A stretch of DNA of 64,000 nt from Asaia bogorensis NBRC 16594. Lineage in GTDB: Bacteria; Pseudomonadota; Alphaproteobacteria; Acetobacterales; Acetobacteraceae. Shown one piece after another: positions 7,727 through 17,272 of this stretch; position 1 is the first letter of the stretch, and every line of letters begins with the position of its first letter. Under the pieces are notes generated by a model, which searched no databases, was not told the origin of the DNA, and saw only the letters and a list, made by a program, of their open reading frames with translations. The DNA is taken from contig NZ_AP014690.1 in assembly GCF_001547995.1 (NCBI RefSeq), positions 2,167,001-2,231,000 on the forward strand, written 5' to 3'. Made by a program: the position numbers and the translations under genes.

Positions 7727-8214
7727 GAGAAGAATCCATTTACATGCGAAAGCTTTATTGCTTGAGCAATGTATGGACTCGTTTCATTGACAAGTCTCGA
7801 CTAGTTATGGAATGACTCTAAGGTAGAGTTATATCAGATAAGAATAATTTGTATTTATCTCTACTTATCTTGTATTTATGTTATCTTTTTATTTACGATA
7901 TAGCGACAAGATTCCGGAAAGGGGTAATCTCTTACAATGGGTTATATTCCCATCAATCCCGGTTACTTCCTTTTTTTGGATGTGAACTAAGTCGCTATTT
8001 GAGCCCGCGCCCACTTACGACGCATCCCTGACCGGCCCCGCTTGGGCCGGGCTCCAGACCCAGCCGGTGACCCATTATATGGATCACAACGATTTTGGTT
8101 TGAATTAACGTGACAAACCCTTAAAGATCACACGGACTTTGGGATTTCTTGTGTGACAACAGCGATTCCTCTGCAGGCCCGGCCCCCCGGCTTTCTCGAC
8201 TAAGGTCTTCTCAT
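7727..8214. other. AT-rich intergenic gap with an operator-like palindrome
   Basis: These 488 nt hold no convincing gene. Positions about 7740-7990 are markedly AT-rich compared with the surrounding DNA (runs such as ATTTATCTCTACTTATC). A 60-codon frame at 7849-8031 has low-GC codons, no family features and no good ribosome-binding site, so I do not call it. ATTGCT-TG-AGCAAT at 7757-7770 is a perfect-arm inverted repeat 31 bp upstream of the repeat-protein start and may be a regulatory site. The segment must also hold the galP promoter, which I cannot place with confidence. Confidence 0.5.
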
Positions 8215-9618
8215 ATGAGTAACGTTACCTCGTCCAACCCAGTAGAAACGAAGCTTCCGTTGGTTGGAAAAATGATGCTTGCTGCAATTCTCGCGGCAGT
8301 CGCAGGATTGATGTTCGGTCTCGATATCGGCGTCATCTCCGGCGCCCTTGGCTTTATTGCCAAGGAATTTCAGGCCAGTGATACCGCTCAGGAGTGGATC
8401 GTTTCTTCCATGATGTTCGGCGCGGCCCTTGGGGCACTCATTGCCGGGCGTCTTTCCTATAGCCTCGGCCGCAAGAAGGCGCTTGTCTTCAGTGCTGCCC
8501 TTTTCGTGATTGGCGCCATCTGCTGTGTCGTGGCCCATTCGGTCACTCTACTGATCGTCGCGCGTGCGATTCTCGGGCTCGCCATTGGTATCGCCAGCTT
8601 CGTGGCGCCGCTTTACATTTCGGAAGTGGCTGACGAACAGCATCGCGGCAGCCTGATTTCGGTGTATCAGCTCATGATCACCATCGGGATTTTGCTCGCC
8701 TTCATCTCGGACGCCATGTTCGCCTATTCGGGGTCATGGCGCTGGATGCTCGGTATCGTCGCCGTTCCGGGTGCTGTGTTTCTTGTAGGCTCACTTTTCC
8801 TACCTGACAGCCCGCGCTGGCTGATGCTGCGTGGCCGTCATGCCGAGGCGCTCGAAACGCTTGCCTCGCTGCGCGCCTCGCGTGCCGAAGCAGAGAGCGA
8901 AATCCGCGATATCCAGGAAGGCCTGCAACAGAAGCAGCGCGGCTTTTCGATGTTCCTCGAAAACCCGAACTTCCGTCGCTCCGTCATGCTTGGCATTGGT
9001 CTGCAGATCGTCCAGCAGCTCACCGGCATCAACATCGTCATGTATTACGCGCCGCGTATCTTCGAAGTGGCCGGCTTCGGTCAGGACGGGCAGATGTGGG
9101 GCACGGCCATCGTCGGTCTGGTCAACATGCTGGCCACTTTCATCGCCATCGGTTTCGTCGATCGCTGGGGTCGTCGTCCGATGCTCGTCGCCGGCTTCGT
9201 CATCATGGCCATTGGCATGGGGGCACTCGCGATCTTGCTTTCCTTCGGTCAGGATTCGAGCACGATGATGCATTACCTCTCGGTCGGGGTTCTGCTGCTC
9301 TTCATCACCGGCTTCGCTTTCTCTGCCGGCCCGCTCATCTGGGTGCTTTGCGCCGAGGTGCAGCCGCTCCAGGGTCGTGATTTCGGTATTGCCTGCTCGA
9401 CCTTCACTAACTGGATTGCGAACATGGTCGTAGGCGCCACGTTCCTGACGCTGCTTGGCACACTGGGCGCCTCACACACCTTCTGGCTGTATGCAGCGCT
9501 CAATGCAGTGTTCATTCTCGTTACTCTTGCCTTCGTGCCTGAGACACGTGGCGTGTCGCTGGAGTCTCTCGAGCACAAGCTGAACAAGGGTATCCGCCTG
9601 CGCGACATCGGTCGCTGA
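8215..9618 (+). CDS. galP: Sugar:H+ symporter, MFS sugar-porter family (GalP-like)
   Basis: A 467-residue inner-membrane transporter with twelve predicted helices. Sugar-porter landmarks are all present: FGLDIGVISGAL in helix 1, GRKKAL in loop 2-3, PDSPRWL after helix 6, QQLTGIN in helix 7, DRWGRRP in loop 8-9 and PETRG after helix 12. Long stretches (QEWIVSSMMFGAA, VYQLMITIGILLA, GPLIWVLC) match Escherichia coli GalP closely, so galactose/glucose proton symport is likely, though substrate is inferred. The start is the ATG at 8215; an in-frame upstream start at 8149 would add a low-complexity head absent from the family. A strong terminator follows 30 nt after the stop, so it is probably monocistronic. 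Confidence 0.92.
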   Translation: MSNVTSSNPVETKLPLVGKMMLAAILAAVAGLMFGLDIGVISGALGFIAKEFQASDTAQEWIVSSMMFGAALGALIAGRLSYSLGRKKALVFSAALFVIGAICCVVAHSVTLLIVARAILGLAIGIASFVAPLYISEVADEQHRGSLISVYQLMITIGILLAFISDAMFAYSGSWRWMLGIVAVPGAVFLVGSLFLPDSPRWLMLRGRHAEALETLASLRASRAEAESEIRDIQEGLQQKQRGFSMFLENPNFRRSVMLGIGLQIVQQLTGINIVMYYAPRIFEVAGFGQDGQMWGTAIVGLVNMLATFIAIGFVDRWGRRPMLVAGFVIMAIGMGALAILLSFGQDSSTMMHYLSVGVLLLFITGFAFSAGPLIWVLCAEVQPLQGRDFGIACSTFTNWIANMVVGATFLTLLGTLGASHTFWLYAALNAVFILVTLAFVPETRGVSLESLEHKLNKGIRLRDIGR

Positions 9619-9648
9619 AACACACTCTACGTGTGACGCACAGGTCAT

Positions 9649-9679
9649 GGGCTCCGCAGTCACTGCGGGGCCCTTTTTT
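9649..9679 (+). terminator. Rho-independent terminator of galP
   Basis: GGGCTCCGCAG / CTGCGGGGCCC form an 11-bp stem with one wobble pair around a TCA loop, followed directly by six T. It sits between the galP stop and ispDF. Confidence 0.92.
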
Positions 9680-9723
9680 CTTGGCTTGACGCGGCAGGGA
9701 CAAATCCCCATTCCCTGAACATC

Positions 9724-10887
9724 ATGCGTATTGCTGCCATCCTCCTCGCCGCCGGTTCCGGTCGCCGCTTCGCTGATGCCAGCGCTGCGCCGGCCACCGG
9801 CCTGTCTGCCATGCCAAAGCAGTACCTGCTGCTTGGTGGCAAAACCGTCATTCGCCACGCGGCCGAAGCGCTGCGCGACCACGTGACCCTTATCCAGCCG
9901 GTCGGTGATGACCCGCTGCTGCTGCAGGCCCTCGACGGGATCGAGACATTGCCGCCTGTCGCAGGTGGGCGTGAGCGTCAGGACAGCGTGCGCGCCGGGC
10001 TCGAAGCCCTTGCCCGCCTGCCTGAGCCGCCCGATCTTGTTCTGGTCCATGATGGCGCACGCCCCTACGTGCCAGCCGAGGTGGTACGGAACGTGCTCAA
10101 GGCGCTCGAAAAGCACCCAGGCGCCATACCAGCTGTTGCCGTGGCGGATACGCTCAAGCGCGGTCGCGACGGCCTGGTCGACACAACCGTTTGCCGCGAC
10201 TCCCTGTGGCGTGCCCAGACCCCGCAAGGCTTCCATTTCCCGCTTCTGCTCGACCTGCACCGCACACATCAGGGGCCCGTTACTGATGACGCTGCCCTGC
10301 TCGAAGCCGCGGGTCATCCGGTCGCCCTCGTCCAGGGCGCTGAAGATAATATCAAACTGACCCTACCGGAGGATCTCGTGCGTCTCGAAAGACTGCTCGG
10401 CTCGACCCCACTCCCGCGCACGGGGCTGGGCTATGACGTTCATGCCTTCGAGGCCGGCCGTCCCCTGATCCTCTGCGGCATCACCATCCCCCATGATCGC
10501 GGGCTGGCGGGCCATTCCGACGCCGATGTCGGTATCCACACCCTGTGCGACGCCATTTACGGTGCGCTCGCCGAGGGAGATATCGGCCGCCATTTCCCAC
10601 CCACGGATAATGAGTGGAAGGATATGGATTCCGCACGTTTCCTAATTCATGCGGGCGAGCGTATTCGCCAGCGCGGCGGCATGCTGATCAATGCCGATGT
10701 AACGCTCATCTGCGAGCGTCCCAAGATCGGCCCTCACGCTCAGGCTATGCGCGAACGCCTTGCTTCGCTGCTTCAGGTCGATGTTGACCGCATCTCGGTC
10801 AAGGCAACCACCTCCGAGCGCCTTGGCTTCACGGGCCGCGAAGAGGGCATTGCCGCCACGGCTGTCGCCACAGTACTCGTTCCCTGA
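9724..10887 (+). CDS. ispDF: Bifunctional IspD-IspF (MEP pathway)
   Basis: A 387-residue cytoplasmic fusion catalysing two non-consecutive steps of the MEP isoprenoid pathway: CTP transfer to 2-C-methyl-D-erythritol 4-phosphate (IspD) and cyclisation to MEcPP (IspF). The IspD half (1 to about 228) has [24 protein letters not shown] and VHDGARPYV; the IspF half (about 232-387) has GLGYDVHAF (metal ligands D238, H240), [10 protein letters not shown] (H272) and a terminal [15 protein letters not shown]. The linker is only a few residues (STPLPR). The IspD part has a small insertion between the glycine-rich loop and PKQY. Such fusions are known in alpha- and epsilonproteobacteria. It is flanked by terminators on both sides, so it is a single-gene unit. 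Confidence 0.95.
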   Translation: MRIAAILLAAGSGRRFADASAAPATGLSAMPKQYLLLGGKTVIRHAAEALRDHVTLIQPVGDDPLLLQALDGIETLPPVAGGRERQDSVRAGLEALARLPEPPDLVLVHDGARPYVPAEVVRNVLKALEKHPGAIPAVAVADTLKRGRDGLVDTTVCRDSLWRAQTPQGFHFPLLLDLHRTHQGPVTDDAALLEAAGHPVALVQGAEDNIKLTLPEDLVRLERLLGSTPLPRTGLGYDVHAFEAGRPLILCGITIPHDRGLAGHSDADVGIHTLCDAIYGALAEGDIGRHFPPTDNEWKDMDSARFLIHAGERIRQRGGMLINADVTLICERPKIGPHAQAMRERLASLLQVDVDRISVKATTSERLGFTGREEGIAATAVATVLVP

Positions 10888-10913
10888 GCGAAATACAGAG
10901 CGTATAAAAGCAG

Positions 10914-10943
10914 AAAGCCCGGCCATTGCGTCGGGCTTTTTCG
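10914..10943 (+). terminator. Rho-independent terminator of ispDF
   Basis: AAAGCCCG / CGGGCTTT stem with a loop of about 8-10 nt (GCCATTGCGT), then TTTTTC. It starts 26 nt after the ispDF stop. Confidence 0.88.
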
Positions 10944-11033
10944 TTGCTGTGCAGCAAGGGCGGCAAGAGCTGCGCCGTTGGACGGCTCATACCGTGCGAT
11001 CTTGCCTCCCGGCGAAGGCCGGATGAGCGAAAC

Positions 11034-11207
11034 TCAGCCTTTGATGGCGCAGATCACAACAATGACCGGGGTTGCCGCAAGGAGCAGCCAGACATTCTGG
11101 ACGCAACGTGCCACGAAATGGGCAGAGCGCACCTTGAACGGAATACGACGGATGAGATTTGCAGCAGCGGCGTTCTCATCCAGTACGGCCTGAATACGAG
11201 AAGACAT
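11034..11207 (-). CDS. Small membrane protein of unknown function
   Basis: A 57-residue protein starting MSSRIQAVLDE. The ATG at 11207 is chosen because AAGGA lies six nt upstream; an ATG five codons earlier has no such site. The first half is amphipathic and basic (LIRRIPFKVR), the second half is one transmembrane helix (VWLLLAATPVIVVICAI). It lies 133 nt downstream of the ATP12-type gene on the same strand and may be the last gene of that run or have its own promoter. No family recognised. Confidence 0.55.
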   Translation of the reverse strand: MSSRIQAVLDENAAAANLIRRIPFKVRSAHFVARCVQNVWLLLAATPVIVVICAIKG

Positions 11208-11340
11208 ACCTGATCCTTGCACAAATTCTTCTGATTACCTGACAACCCTCTAATAAATCGCGAAGAGCGGGTCGAGTAACCAATGGTCACCGAGTGTGAT
11301 GACCACTGAAGGCAAGGGTTAAAGGCCGATCATGGCAAAA

Positions 11341-12072
11341 TCATGCCTGATTCGTCTCAGCTCCGTAAGAAAGCTCCAGATACCGTAACGCAATTTCCAC
11401 ATCTGCCGCGTTGCGATCAATCTCCTGCATCAGCGCATCATCCTCGCCCCATTGCGCCATCTGGTGCCGCTCCTCGACACTGGCCATCAGCCGTGCCGAA
11501 GCAGCGTCCACCCATCCCTCGACCAGACCAATCGCCAGAATCAGGCTTCCCGTTGCAGGTGCGCAGATTGCGGCACAAGTCAGGGCTGCGTCATCCATAC
11601 GCTCAAGGGCGGCCCCATAAGCCTTCTGAAGCTCAGGAGCGATGGAGAGCGGCAGAAGACTGCGCGTGACCTGAGGCACAACACCATGCCTACTGCCAAA
11701 CAGGGCCAGAACCGGATCAAACAGAGCGTCCTGCTCCCGGCCAAGAGACCCGACAGCCCGGTAACAAAGCAGATCGTTTTCACCATAGGCGCTAAGGCCA
11801 CCAATGATCTGCTCGCGGTCAGGCCGGACACGCTCGATTTCCGTACCAGCCATCTGCGTCATAGGCAGATCTGCGGTTCGAAAGGCCTCCCCTTCAGGGA
11901 TGGCCCGCCACTCGGCAGCAATAGCATCAGCCAGCCTTGCAGAGGATGTGGTCAGCGAATTTCCACCGGGCAGTCTGAAAGGACGCCCGTCAAGCATGAC
12001 GGCGTAATGCCCATCGGGCCCATACGCTGCGACCTCGACGGCCTTCCAGAAACGTTTGATCGTCTGACTCAA
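11341..12072 (-). CDS. ATP12 family F1-ATPase assembly chaperone
   Basis: A 243-residue cytoplasmic protein of the ATP12 family, which in mitochondria binds the F1 alpha subunit during ATP synthase assembly; alphaproteobacterial homologues are presumed to do the same. Family features are the N-terminal RFWKAVEV...YAVMLDGRPFRLPGG, the AIAAEWRA motif, LPMTQMAGTEIERV, and LLCYRA. The start is a TTG overlapping the stop of the upstream AsmA gene (TTGA), with GGGGAT just upstream, which points to translational coupling. No in-frame ATG occurs before the conserved N-terminus. Confidence 0.9.
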   Translation of the reverse strand: MSQTIKRFWKAVEVAAYGPDGHYAVMLDGRPFRLPGGNSLTTSSARLADAIAAEWRAIPEGEAFRTADLPMTQMAGTEIERVRPDREQIIGGLSAYGENDLLCYRAVGSLGREQDALFDPVLALFGSRHGVVPQVTRSLLPLSIAPELQKAYGAALERMDDAALTCAAICAPATGSLILAIGLVEGWVDAASARLMASVEERHQMAQWGEDDALMQEIDRNAADVEIALRYLELSYGAETNQA

Positions 12073-14627
12073 TGCAATATCCCCAAACCATGCAGCAATT
12101 CAGAGGCCTGCGAATGCTTCTTGCGCTCAGGTGCTGCTTCACCTGACATATTCTCACGCGCGGCGGAGAGGATATCGGGACAGGTATCGGGCTGGCTGCC
12201 GCCGATTGTCAGCTGGAACCGCCCCCCTACGTTTGCCTCCTGGCTTGCCTTGGGTGCATCGAGCGTTCCCTTGACCAGTACCGGAGTTGAGGCCCCGGTG
12301 CCGCCAAAGCCGATACGCGGCACCAGATGCAAATCAAGCATTTCGTCAGCGAGACCGTAAACACCGTGGCCAGACAGGGTAAGCGCACCAGCCTCCATAC
12401 CGATCGTATCGAGCTGGGCCTGCCCTCCCTCGAACCGGGCGTGAAGCCCAAGGCAGCGCACCGGCAGTTCACGATGCGAGAGCAGCGAGCGCGCCGCATC
12501 GCCCAGATAGGCCCCAAGCCTGCTGGTATCGATCGTGCCACCCACCATGGAAAGGCCCAGATGCCCCCGCAGGGTGTCGCGCATCGCTGCGCGTGTCTCA
12601 CCCCGTGCATCGAGTTCACCCACCAGCATCAACGGCCCATGAAACACGTCCGGCATGGACAGCAGGGTCTGCGCCAGCGTGGCCGGGAAGAGTACCGGAG
12701 AGAAAACGACACTGACAGAGGCAGGAGACACACTCCGGTCGTAAACGGCACGCCCGGCAAGCGTCATGCCATTGCCCGCCCCTTTGATCGACTCGATGGC
12801 CAGCTTGGCGCTGTTCAAGGCGATATGCCCGGAGACGTCGCTATAATCTGCACCATTGAAGCGCAGTTTTGCGGCAGAAACATCGATCGATGCCTGCCCC
12901 TGGTCAATGAAGCGCTGCAAGCCGGTCGTGCTGTCGGTATCGCCCACAGTGCTGGTAGGCGAGCCTTTCTTGGCTGCAGGCTGAGGCGCTGCAGCACTGT
13001 TGCCGGCTACGCCGATTAGACCCGCAATTGGCGTCTGTGCAGGCGAGGTCGCTGTGGACGCGGAAGACGAATTTCCCGGGGCCCCTGGGCCGGCTGGCAC
13101 AGGGGCTTGCGCTGCTGTCCCGGCTCCCTCATCGCGTCGACCCAGCCACAGCCCCTTGAGGGCGTCGAGATCAAGCGCTGAAAACTGGAGCTTTCCGTCG
13201 ATGGCAGATGGCAGAGGCGCCTTCACCAAGGCATCCATCACGCCCGTCGCCTCATGGCTTGTGAAGCTCAGCCCCTTGATCTGAATGGATCCGGACGTGT
13301 CGCGCTGCACCTCCCCCTTGAACGCCACATCGTGCAGTGCCGCCTGCATGACATTGAGCGTGCGTGCCTGCCCTTCCAGAGCGAGCGTGGAGTCATCCGC
13401 GCCGATCTGACCGGAAAGATGGGCCGTAAGCCCGGAACCAGTCCCAATCTTGGACACATCCCGCAGATCCACCGCCACCGGGAGCGGCGTTGCGAGTCCG
13501 GACTGCCAGGCCGAACCAGCCTGCGCCAGGGTGCCCAAACGTCCCTGCAGGGCGAGGCCCGGTGCCAGTTCGCTGATCAGCGCACCATTGACGACGCCAC
13601 TCACCGTCAGGGCCGAGGAGAGCGTGTCGGCATCGGCATGAACCGCGCTGGAAGTCAGCCCATGCCATGACGGTATGGAATCGGCATGCAGATGCACATG
13701 GTTCACACCCAGCCGCGAGAAGTCGAGCCCGCTGTCTTCGGCTTGTGGATCTGCATCGAACACCCCGATCTCGCCCCCCAGCCCTTTCACATCGGGCAGA
13801 TTGGCGTTCGGGAAGAGGGATTCGACATCTTTGAGCGAGGCCAGTTCACCACGCAATACGCCCGAAAAACCGTGGAGATGGCGCATATCAGTGATCTGAC
13901 CATCGAAATTCAGCCAGTCCTGCTGTTTGCCGTCCCTGCCCAGTGTCGCGCCCAGACTGACCGCCCAGGGAGGGTTACCCCCCTGAAACAGCGAGAGCGG
14001 GCCGATATGGCCATTGACGCGAAACGGGACATCTCCACGACGCCCGTGAATATCGAGATAGGGAGCCGAGGAAGAAAGACCGTCGAATTCGGCGCGCTCT
14101 ACAGTCATGGCACCGCTGTGGTGACCCTGTCTGTCATCGAGGGAGATCGCCATATTGTCGAGTTTGGCAGAGCCAATCTGCAGCTTCCATCGGGCTTGCG
14201 GGTGAGACACGTGTCCCGACGGGGAACCGGTTTTGGCCGTCAGTGGGTGAAAGACCCAGTTTGCCTGCCCGGATTCGTTGCGATGCAGGATTGCCGCACC
14301 GCGCATCACCGTCAGGTTTTCGAGACGGATCTCACGCCAAAGCAACGGAATGAGCGCGATCGACGCGCGGATGTCGCGTGCGCGCAGCATCGGCGTCACG
14401 CCGTCGCCCCCCTCGTCAGACAGCGTCACCTGATAGGCGCTGAAGGAAGGCCAGGGCAGAACCCCCACCGAGAAACGCGCCATTGCGAGATCACGGCCGG
14501 TCTGTCGCTTGACCGCGGCAATCACATCCTCCTTCAGCGATGAACGATCGATCAGGATATGGGCCGTCACGGCCAGGCCTGCCGCCACCACCAGAATGAC
14601 GATGAGCGCCGCAGTCAGACGTTTCAT
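12069..14627 (-). CDS. asmA: AsmA family protein
   Basis: An 852-residue protein with an N-terminal membrane anchor (MKRLTAALIVILVVAAGLAV) followed by a very long, beta-rich periplasmic region. AsmA-type proteins are bridge-like lipid-transfer candidates linking inner and outer membrane. The N-terminal domain has the typical anchor followed by RQTGRDLAMARFSVGVLPWPSF-like text; the C-terminal third has the AsmA pattern (LRGHLGLSMVGGTIDTSRLG). Residues about 496-569 form a low-complexity Ala/Pro/Ser/Thr insert. The frame continues upstream into rluC, but the ATG at 14627 has AAGGAA about 8 nt before it. The gene lies 17 nt after rluC and overlaps the ATP12-type gene by 4 nt. Confidence 0.88.
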   Translation of the reverse strand: MKRLTAALIVILVVAAGLAVTAHILIDRSSLKEDVIAAVKRQTGRDLAMARFSVGVLPWPSFSAYQVTLSDEGGDGVTPMLRARDIRASIALIPLLWREIRLENLTVMRGAAILHRNESGQANWVFHPLTAKTGSPSGHVSHPQARWKLQIGSAKLDNMAISLDDRQGHHSGAMTVERAEFDGLSSSAPYLDIHGRRGDVPFRVNGHIGPLSLFQGGNPPWAVSLGATLGRDGKQQDWLNFDGQITDMRHLHGFSGVLRGELASLKDVESLFPNANLPDVKGLGGEIGVFDADPQAEDSGLDFSRLGVNHVHLHADSIPSWHGLTSSAVHADADTLSSALTVSGVVNGALISELAPGLALQGRLGTLAQAGSAWQSGLATPLPVAVDLRDVSKIGTGSGLTAHLSGQIGADDSTLALEGQARTLNVMQAALHDVAFKGEVQRDTSGSIQIKGLSFTSHEATGVMDALVKAPLPSAIDGKLQFSALDLDALKGLWLGRRDEGAGTAAQAPVPAGPGAPGNSSSASTATSPAQTPIAGLIGVAGNSAAAPQPAAKKGSPTSTVGDTDSTTGLQRFIDQGQASIDVSAAKLRFNGADYSDVSGHIALNSAKLAIESIKGAGNGMTLAGRAVYDRSVSPASVSVVFSPVLFPATLAQTLLSMPDVFHGPLMLVGELDARGETRAAMRDTLRGHLGLSMVGGTIDTSRLGAYLGDAARSLLSHRELPVRCLGLHARFEGGQAQLDTIGMEAGALTLSGHGVYGLADEMLDLHLVPRIGFGGTGASTPVLVKGTLDAPKASQEANVGGRFQLTIGGSQPDTCPDILSAARENMSGEAAPERKKHSQASELLHGLGILH

Positions 14628-14643
14628 TTGACGAGTTCCTTGG

Positions 14644-15639
14644 TCATTTCCTGCCGGTCTTGCCCCCGATCCGTTCGGGGCGCGGCGTCTCACCGGCGGT
14701 AAAGCCGAGATCCTTGAATGTGTCACGCATATGGGGCGGCAATGGGGCCGCTACGCGCAGGCGCCCACCGGCAGGATGCGGAAACTCCAGCGCACGCGCA
14801 TGAAGATGCAACCTGTCGATAAAACCCTCCATATGCGCGGCCTTGCCACCATATTTCGGGTCGCCAAGAATAGGCGTGCCGAGGGTTTCGCAATGCACAC
14901 GTAGCTGATGGGTGCGGCCTGTGAGGGGCTTGAGCGCAAGCCATGAAAGGCGTTTGCCCGCCGCATCGACCACCTCATAATCGGTCTTGGCCACCACAGC
15001 GTCTTCGTCATCACGCGTAGCGGCAATCATGAGGGCTCCGTTTCCGGCCCCAAGTTTTGCGAGCGGCTGATCGATCACGCCTGAGCCGGGCATGGGGCGC
15101 CCGACGACAATCGCCCAGTAGGTCTTGTCCACATCGCGCCCGCGAAAGGCTGCGGCCAGCTTGGCGGCAACACCCGGTGTCCGGGCAACCAGCAACAGGC
15201 CGGACGTATCGCGGTCGATGCGATGCACAAGGCGCGGCCGGTCGGGCAGATCACCACGCAAACCATCGAGCATCATGTCGATATGCTTGGTAATACCGGG
15301 TCCACCCTGCGTGGGCAGGCCGGATGGCTTGTCGAGCACGATCACCTGATCGTCACGATAGACCACCATGCGCTCGATCTCGCGGGCAAGCTGCGGGTCG
15401 AGCGGGGCGGGGCGGTCGGGCTGCGCCGCCATTGGAGCAGGCAAAGGCGGTATGCGCAGGCTCTGGCCGGGGGCAAGACGGCTTGCACCAGTCACGCGCT
15501 TGCCATCAAGACGCACCTGCCCTGTGCGGCACAGCTTTTGCAGTGCCCCCTGGGTGAGGTCGGGATAATGGCGGCGGAACCAGCGATCGAGGCGCATATC
15601 GGCCTCATCTTCACTGACAATACGGGTCGTAACACTCAT
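14644..15639 (-). CDS. rluC: RluA-family 23S rRNA pseudouridine synthase (RluC-type)
   Basis: A 331-residue cytoplasmic enzyme that isomerises uridines in 23S rRNA. Residues 1-65 form an S4 RNA-binding domain (RLDRWFRRHYPDLTQGALQK). The catalytic RluA motif HRIDRDTSGLLL lies at 139-150 with D144 as nucleophile. Other family landmarks are VLDKPSGLPTQGG, LTGRTHQLRVH and LGDPKYGG. The S4 domain points to RluC or RluD; RluC is the usual alphaproteobacterial assignment in this neighbourhood. Its ATG overlaps the rarA stop (ATGA), so the two are translationally coupled. Confidence 0.92.
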   Translation of the reverse strand: MSVTTRIVSEDEADMRLDRWFRRHYPDLTQGALQKLCRTGQVRLDGKRVTGASRLAPGQSLRIPPLPAPMAAQPDRPAPLDPQLAREIERMVVYRDDQVIVLDKPSGLPTQGGPGITKHIDMMLDGLRGDLPDRPRLVHRIDRDTSGLLLVARTPGVAAKLAAAFRGRDVDKTYWAIVVGRPMPGSGVIDQPLAKLGAGNGALMIAATRDDEDAVVAKTDYEVVDAAGKRLSWLALKPLTGRTHQLRVHCETLGTPILGDPKYGGKAAHMEGFIDRLHLHARALEFPHPAGGRLRVAAPLPPHMRDTFKDLGFTAGETPRPERIGGKTGRK

Positions 15640-17054
15640 GGGCGACGGCTTGCCCGTATTGCGGCCTGCCTGTCCAGATTTTTTCTGATTTCGCTTTCCC
15701 GACCACGATCGGTGGGCTGATAGAGTGACACGCGTGCCATTTCATCGGGGAAGTAGTTCTGACCCGAAAATCCTTCCTCCGTATCATGGTCATATTCATA
15801 GCCCTTGCCGTAGCCGATCGACTGCATCAGCTTGGTAGGGGCGTTGCGTATATGGTGTGGCGGTCCGAGGCTGCCCGTTTCACGGGCCAATTTGCGGGCC
15901 TGGTTATAAGCACGATAGACGGCGTTCGATTTTGGTGCCGTAGCCAGATGCACGACCAGTTGCGCTAAAGCCAGTTCGCCCTCGGGGCTGCCGAGACGCT
16001 CATATGTTTCCCACGCTGCCACGGCCAGCGGAAGCGCTGTGGGATCAGCCATGCCCACATCCTCTGCGGCAAAGCGCGTCAGGCGGCGGGCGATATAGCG
16101 AGGGTCTTCTCCGCCTTCGAGCATCCGGGCAAACCAGTAGAGTCCCGCATCGGGGTCTGATCCGCGCAGCGATTTATGCAGCGCCGAAATCAGGTTGTAA
16201 TGTTCCTCGCGATCCTTGTCGTAAAGCACCGCCCGACGGGCCACCACACCGGCCAGCCCCGCCGTATCAAGCAGCTCCCCGGCCGGCAGGGCCTGTATCT
16301 GTTCGACCAGATTAAGCAGATAGCGCCCATCGCCATCTGCCATGGCACGCAAGGCAGCACGTGCCTCTGCGGTGAGTGGCAGCGCTGTGTCGGACAGGGC
16401 TTCGGCACGCTGGAGCAGCTTCTCGAGCCCGTTATCGTCCAGCCGGTTGAGCACCATCACCTGACAGCGCGACAGAAGCGCGCCGTTGAGGGCGAATGAC
16501 GGATTTTCCGTTGTCGCACCGATCAGAATGACGGTCCCACGCTCGACATAAGGCAAAAAGCCATCCTGCTGGGCGCGGTTGAAGCGATGGATCTCGTCAA
16601 CGAAGAGTAACGTCCCTCGCCCTGTCTCCTGCTGGAAGCGCGAGGCGGTTTCGAAAGCCTTCTTGAGATCAGCCACGCCCGAGAAAACGGCTGATATCTG
16701 CTCGAATCTGAGCTTGGCCTCACGGGCAAGCAGCCGCGCAATCGTGGTCTTGCCGCATCCCGGTCCGCCCCACAGGATGAGGCTTGGCAGCGTGTTGCGG
16801 CTAAGCATCTGGCTGATCAGCCCTTTGGGGCCCAGAAGATGATCCTGACCGACGACCTCCGCCAGCGTGGAGGGGCGCAGCCTGTCCGCCAGCGGCTGCG
16901 TCTGTCGCGACGTCGGCATGGACGTGGACGAGGTGCCCGTTTGCGAAGCTGGAGGCATCATCGGTGCAGAATGTGCCGCAGGGCGCCCGTAGCGCGCGGC
17001 TTCCTTGCGAGGGGAAGGCGTGCCGAACAGATCTGCATTTCCATCATCCTGCAT
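15636..17054 (-). CDS. rarA: Replication-associated recombination protein A (RarA/MgsA)
   Basis: A 472-residue AAA+ ATPase acting at stalled replication forks, related to clamp loaders and eukaryotic WRNIP1. Walker A is GGPGCGKT (96-103), Walker B LLFVDEIH (149-156), sensor region ATTENPSF, and the C-terminal tetramerisation part has EDVGMADP and PTKLMQSIGYGKGYEYDHD. The first 55 residues are a disordered Ser/Pro/Thr-rich head. I chose MQDDGNADLF (17054), preceded by GAAGAGG; an upstream start at 17102 would add a short basic extension. It is the first gene of the rarA-rluC-asmA-ATP12 run. Confidence 0.93.
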   Translation of the reverse strand: MQDDGNADLFGTPSPRKEAARYGRPAAHSAPMMPPASQTGTSSTSMPTSRQTQPLADRLRPSTLAEVVGQDHLLGPKGLISQMLSRNTLPSLILWGGPGCGKTTIARLLAREAKLRFEQISAVFSGVADLKKAFETASRFQQETGRGTLLFVDEIHRFNRAQQDGFLPYVERGTVILIGATTENPSFALNGALLSRCQVMVLNRLDDNGLEKLLQRAEALSDTALPLTAEARAALRAMADGDGRYLLNLVEQIQALPAGELLDTAGLAGVVARRAVLYDKDREEHYNLISALHKSLRGSDPDAGLYWFARMLEGGEDPRYIARRLTRFAAEDVGMADPTALPLAVAAWETYERLGSPEGELALAQLVVHLATAPKSNAVYRAYNQARKLARETGSLGPPHHIRNAPTKLMQSIGYGKGYEYDHDTEEGFSGQNYFPDEMARVSLYQPTDRGRESEIRKNLDRQAAIRASRRP

Positions 17055-17272
17055 CGCGCTGGCCTCTTCTTTCCTGCAATCCTGCTCTATTCGACTTACC
17101 ACGTATCTTATCGCGCCACCGCCAGCCTATGCAGGAACGTGCACAAGCGGCCGAACGTCGCACAGAACAGATGCTTCAGATCCATCATGCGTCGGAACGA
17201 TTACGGGCTATTCTCTACGCAAGGCCAATCACCGGGGCAAATATACCCTTGGTCAGGCCGGTACAGGGTGCC

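Noticed and set aside
7849-8031. 60-codon hydrophobic frame in the AT-rich gap
   Set aside because: Its hydrophobicity follows from AT-rich codons; no ribosome-binding site and no family features.
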